A model generated the notes under the pieces. The model was given only the letters and a program-made list of their open reading frames with translations. It ran no database searches and was not told the DNA's origin. The position numbers and the translations under genes are program-made. A DNA stretch of 22,500 nucleotides, taken from assembly GCA_009760855.2 (NCBI GenBank), contig WPIO01000006.1, positions 5,998,501 to 6,021,000 on the forward strand. The letters are read 5' to 3'. This document shows positions 11,660 to 22,500 of the stretch, one piece after another. The first letter of the stretch is position 1; each line of letters begins with the position of its first letter. The stretch comes from Cristatella mucedo (lineage: Eukaryota; Bryozoa; Phylactolaemata; Cristatellidae).

Positions 11660-12666
11660 GTCATCACGCAGATGACATGCCAAAGACTTGAAATCTCAGT
11701 TTTGAAGATGACTATACCCAATAGTTGAACGAAAATATAAAAGAAATTGTTGCATTGTCAAAAGGCGCCTACATGTTACTTGCAGCATTCTCATTTGCCC
11801 GTATGCCCTTCAAATCCCTCTAGAATGCTGCATAATATTTAGAGCATACACAGGCAGTTGGCTTGAAAAATGGCAATGCGGCCAATAATCAATCGGGCCA
11901 AAAGCTGGAGCCAGATGTGCAGAGCGGTTGCTAATAGCTACACCGCTGGGGTAGGACATTGCAATGCATTCTCTTCAAGATGGAATTTAGAGAGGTAGCA
12001 GGAGCACAGCCGGGAGCGAAATCAGAGGCAGGCGAGCGTGTAGCTTGCGTAGCTGACCCACCTGGACGCCTCTGCTTGCCATGTTTCGGAGAGCTCAGCG
12101 AAACAGCAGTTTCTATGGCTACGAGGAGGCAGCAGACGCCAACCTCTCGATGCTGCACTGCTCCCATATTTGCTCTGGCATCGAGCTAATACGACGGCGA
12201 ACATCTCCGAACATAATGCAAAGCAATGACGTAGCCGCCACCACGTAGATATAGAAAGGAAAGATCACAGGTAGACATCCTCAACGCTGATGTCTAGTCT
12301 AAACTTGTTCTAAAGTTGTGATTAAAAAATCAGATCGCGGGAAGCATGAGTGGCCGAGACCAGGTGCAAGAATGCATTTCTAAGAACCATTTCTGTCTCA
12401 GAATTGGGTAAAAGAAGCCAGCAAAGCGGCAAACAAGAGAAACGCTTAGAGAGAGAGAGTGCATGAAGGATTGAGCGAAATAGCGCCAAGGCCAGAGACA
12501 TAGTGGGGGCAGCGGCAGAGAGCAGCAACAGCGAGAGATATGGAGGCAAACACACACAAAAGACGAAGGATAAATAGAAGGGATGGAGAAACGAGCTCAA
12601 TACAGCAACAGGATCGTCGTTAGAAATGCGACGAGGCATCCTTGATTCGCCACCAATTGATTAGTA
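11660..12666. other. intergenic, nothing recognised
   Basis: Overlapping open frames on both strands at 11931-12204 and 12322-12639 have no recognised domain. There are no clear repeats apart from short GA stretches at about 12449-12461. Confidence 0.45.
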
Positions 12667-13854
<1,188 letters not shown>

Positions 13855-13970
13855 CGGACTTCGCTGCAAGGACCGCTACTGCACAAGCGCAGCCGGCAGC
13901 ACCTGGCTAGGTCAGGGACGTCTGGCCCGTCTCCTCGTGCCCTACCGGTTGCGTGTACCCTCGTCTTATC
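13855..13970 (+). promoter_or_regulatory. ATAD3 5' flank, probable 5' UTR and core promoter
   Basis: GC-richer sequence without a TATA box precedes the start codon. It includes ACGGACTTC and GCACAAGCGCAG, the latter distantly similar to an NRF1 site, a factor that commonly drives mitochondrial genes. The transcription start is not visible. Placement rests on proximity to the ATG only. The base at -3 of the ATG is A, as favoured for initiation. Confidence 0.35.

Positions 13971-22500
<8,530 letters not shown>

Noticed and set aside
11285-11728. 147-codon frame with pentapeptide-like repeats, considered as a repeat protein
   Set aside because: The repetition comes from a 15-bp DNA minisatellite, both strands are open, and the upstream part resembles no known family.

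Overview
This is animal nuclear DNA: intron-split genes, a truncated LINE, tRNA-derived SINEs and very long simple repeats. Two real genes are recognisable, both on the + strand. The LINE looks CR1/L2-like and the repeat load resembles non-vertebrate (possibly marine) genomes, but the phylum cannot be fixed from the sequence.

Layout. Positions 1-2794 hold a degraded antisense LINE 3' end and a GA/GT microsatellite, with no recognisable exon. Positions 2795-3488 carry the last two coding exons of a calcipressin (RCAN, regulator of calcineurin) gene. It is identified by the LISPPTSPP block, the PGVVVQV strand and the C-terminal QTRCPEWTP motif. Its upstream exons, which would encode the RRM-like domain, were not found and probably lie left of the window. 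About 10.5 kb of intergenic DNA follows (3489-13970). It is filled with SINEs, SINE-like tRNA heads, a 50-bp tandem duplication, a 15-bp minisatellite, (AT)n and (CT)n tracts, and a repeat that recurs almost unchanged inside the next gene.

From 13971 to the right edge lie the first eight coding exons of ATAD3, the mitochondrial inner-membrane AAA+ ATPase. The spliced exons (220, 77, 232, 166, 70, 156, 57 and at least 13 nt) join in frame with GT-AG introns. They give the first 330 residues: the MSWLFG N-terminus, a Pro/Ala/Gly-rich stretch, a long coiled coil, the membrane segment and the conserved [11 protein letters not shown] linker. The AAA+ ATPase domain begins beyond the window.

The 4.4-kb intron 1 holds a 5'-truncated LINE with an apparent 7-bp target duplication, a second LINE copy in the opposite orientation interrupted by a SINE (also with a 7-bp duplication), a CpG-rich block and a TATA-box-like promoter candidate. 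Intron 3 contains a 429-bp pyrimidine tract ending in a perfect-looking decoy 3' splice site. Intron 6 contains a GT/minisatellite tract.

The most informative non-genic observation is that the SINE 3' tail matches the 3' terminus of the neighbouring LINE, which suggests the SINE is mobilised by that LINE. I see no evidence for a new defence, toxin or other multi-gene system. RCAN and ATAD3 are neighbours with no obvious shared pathway.
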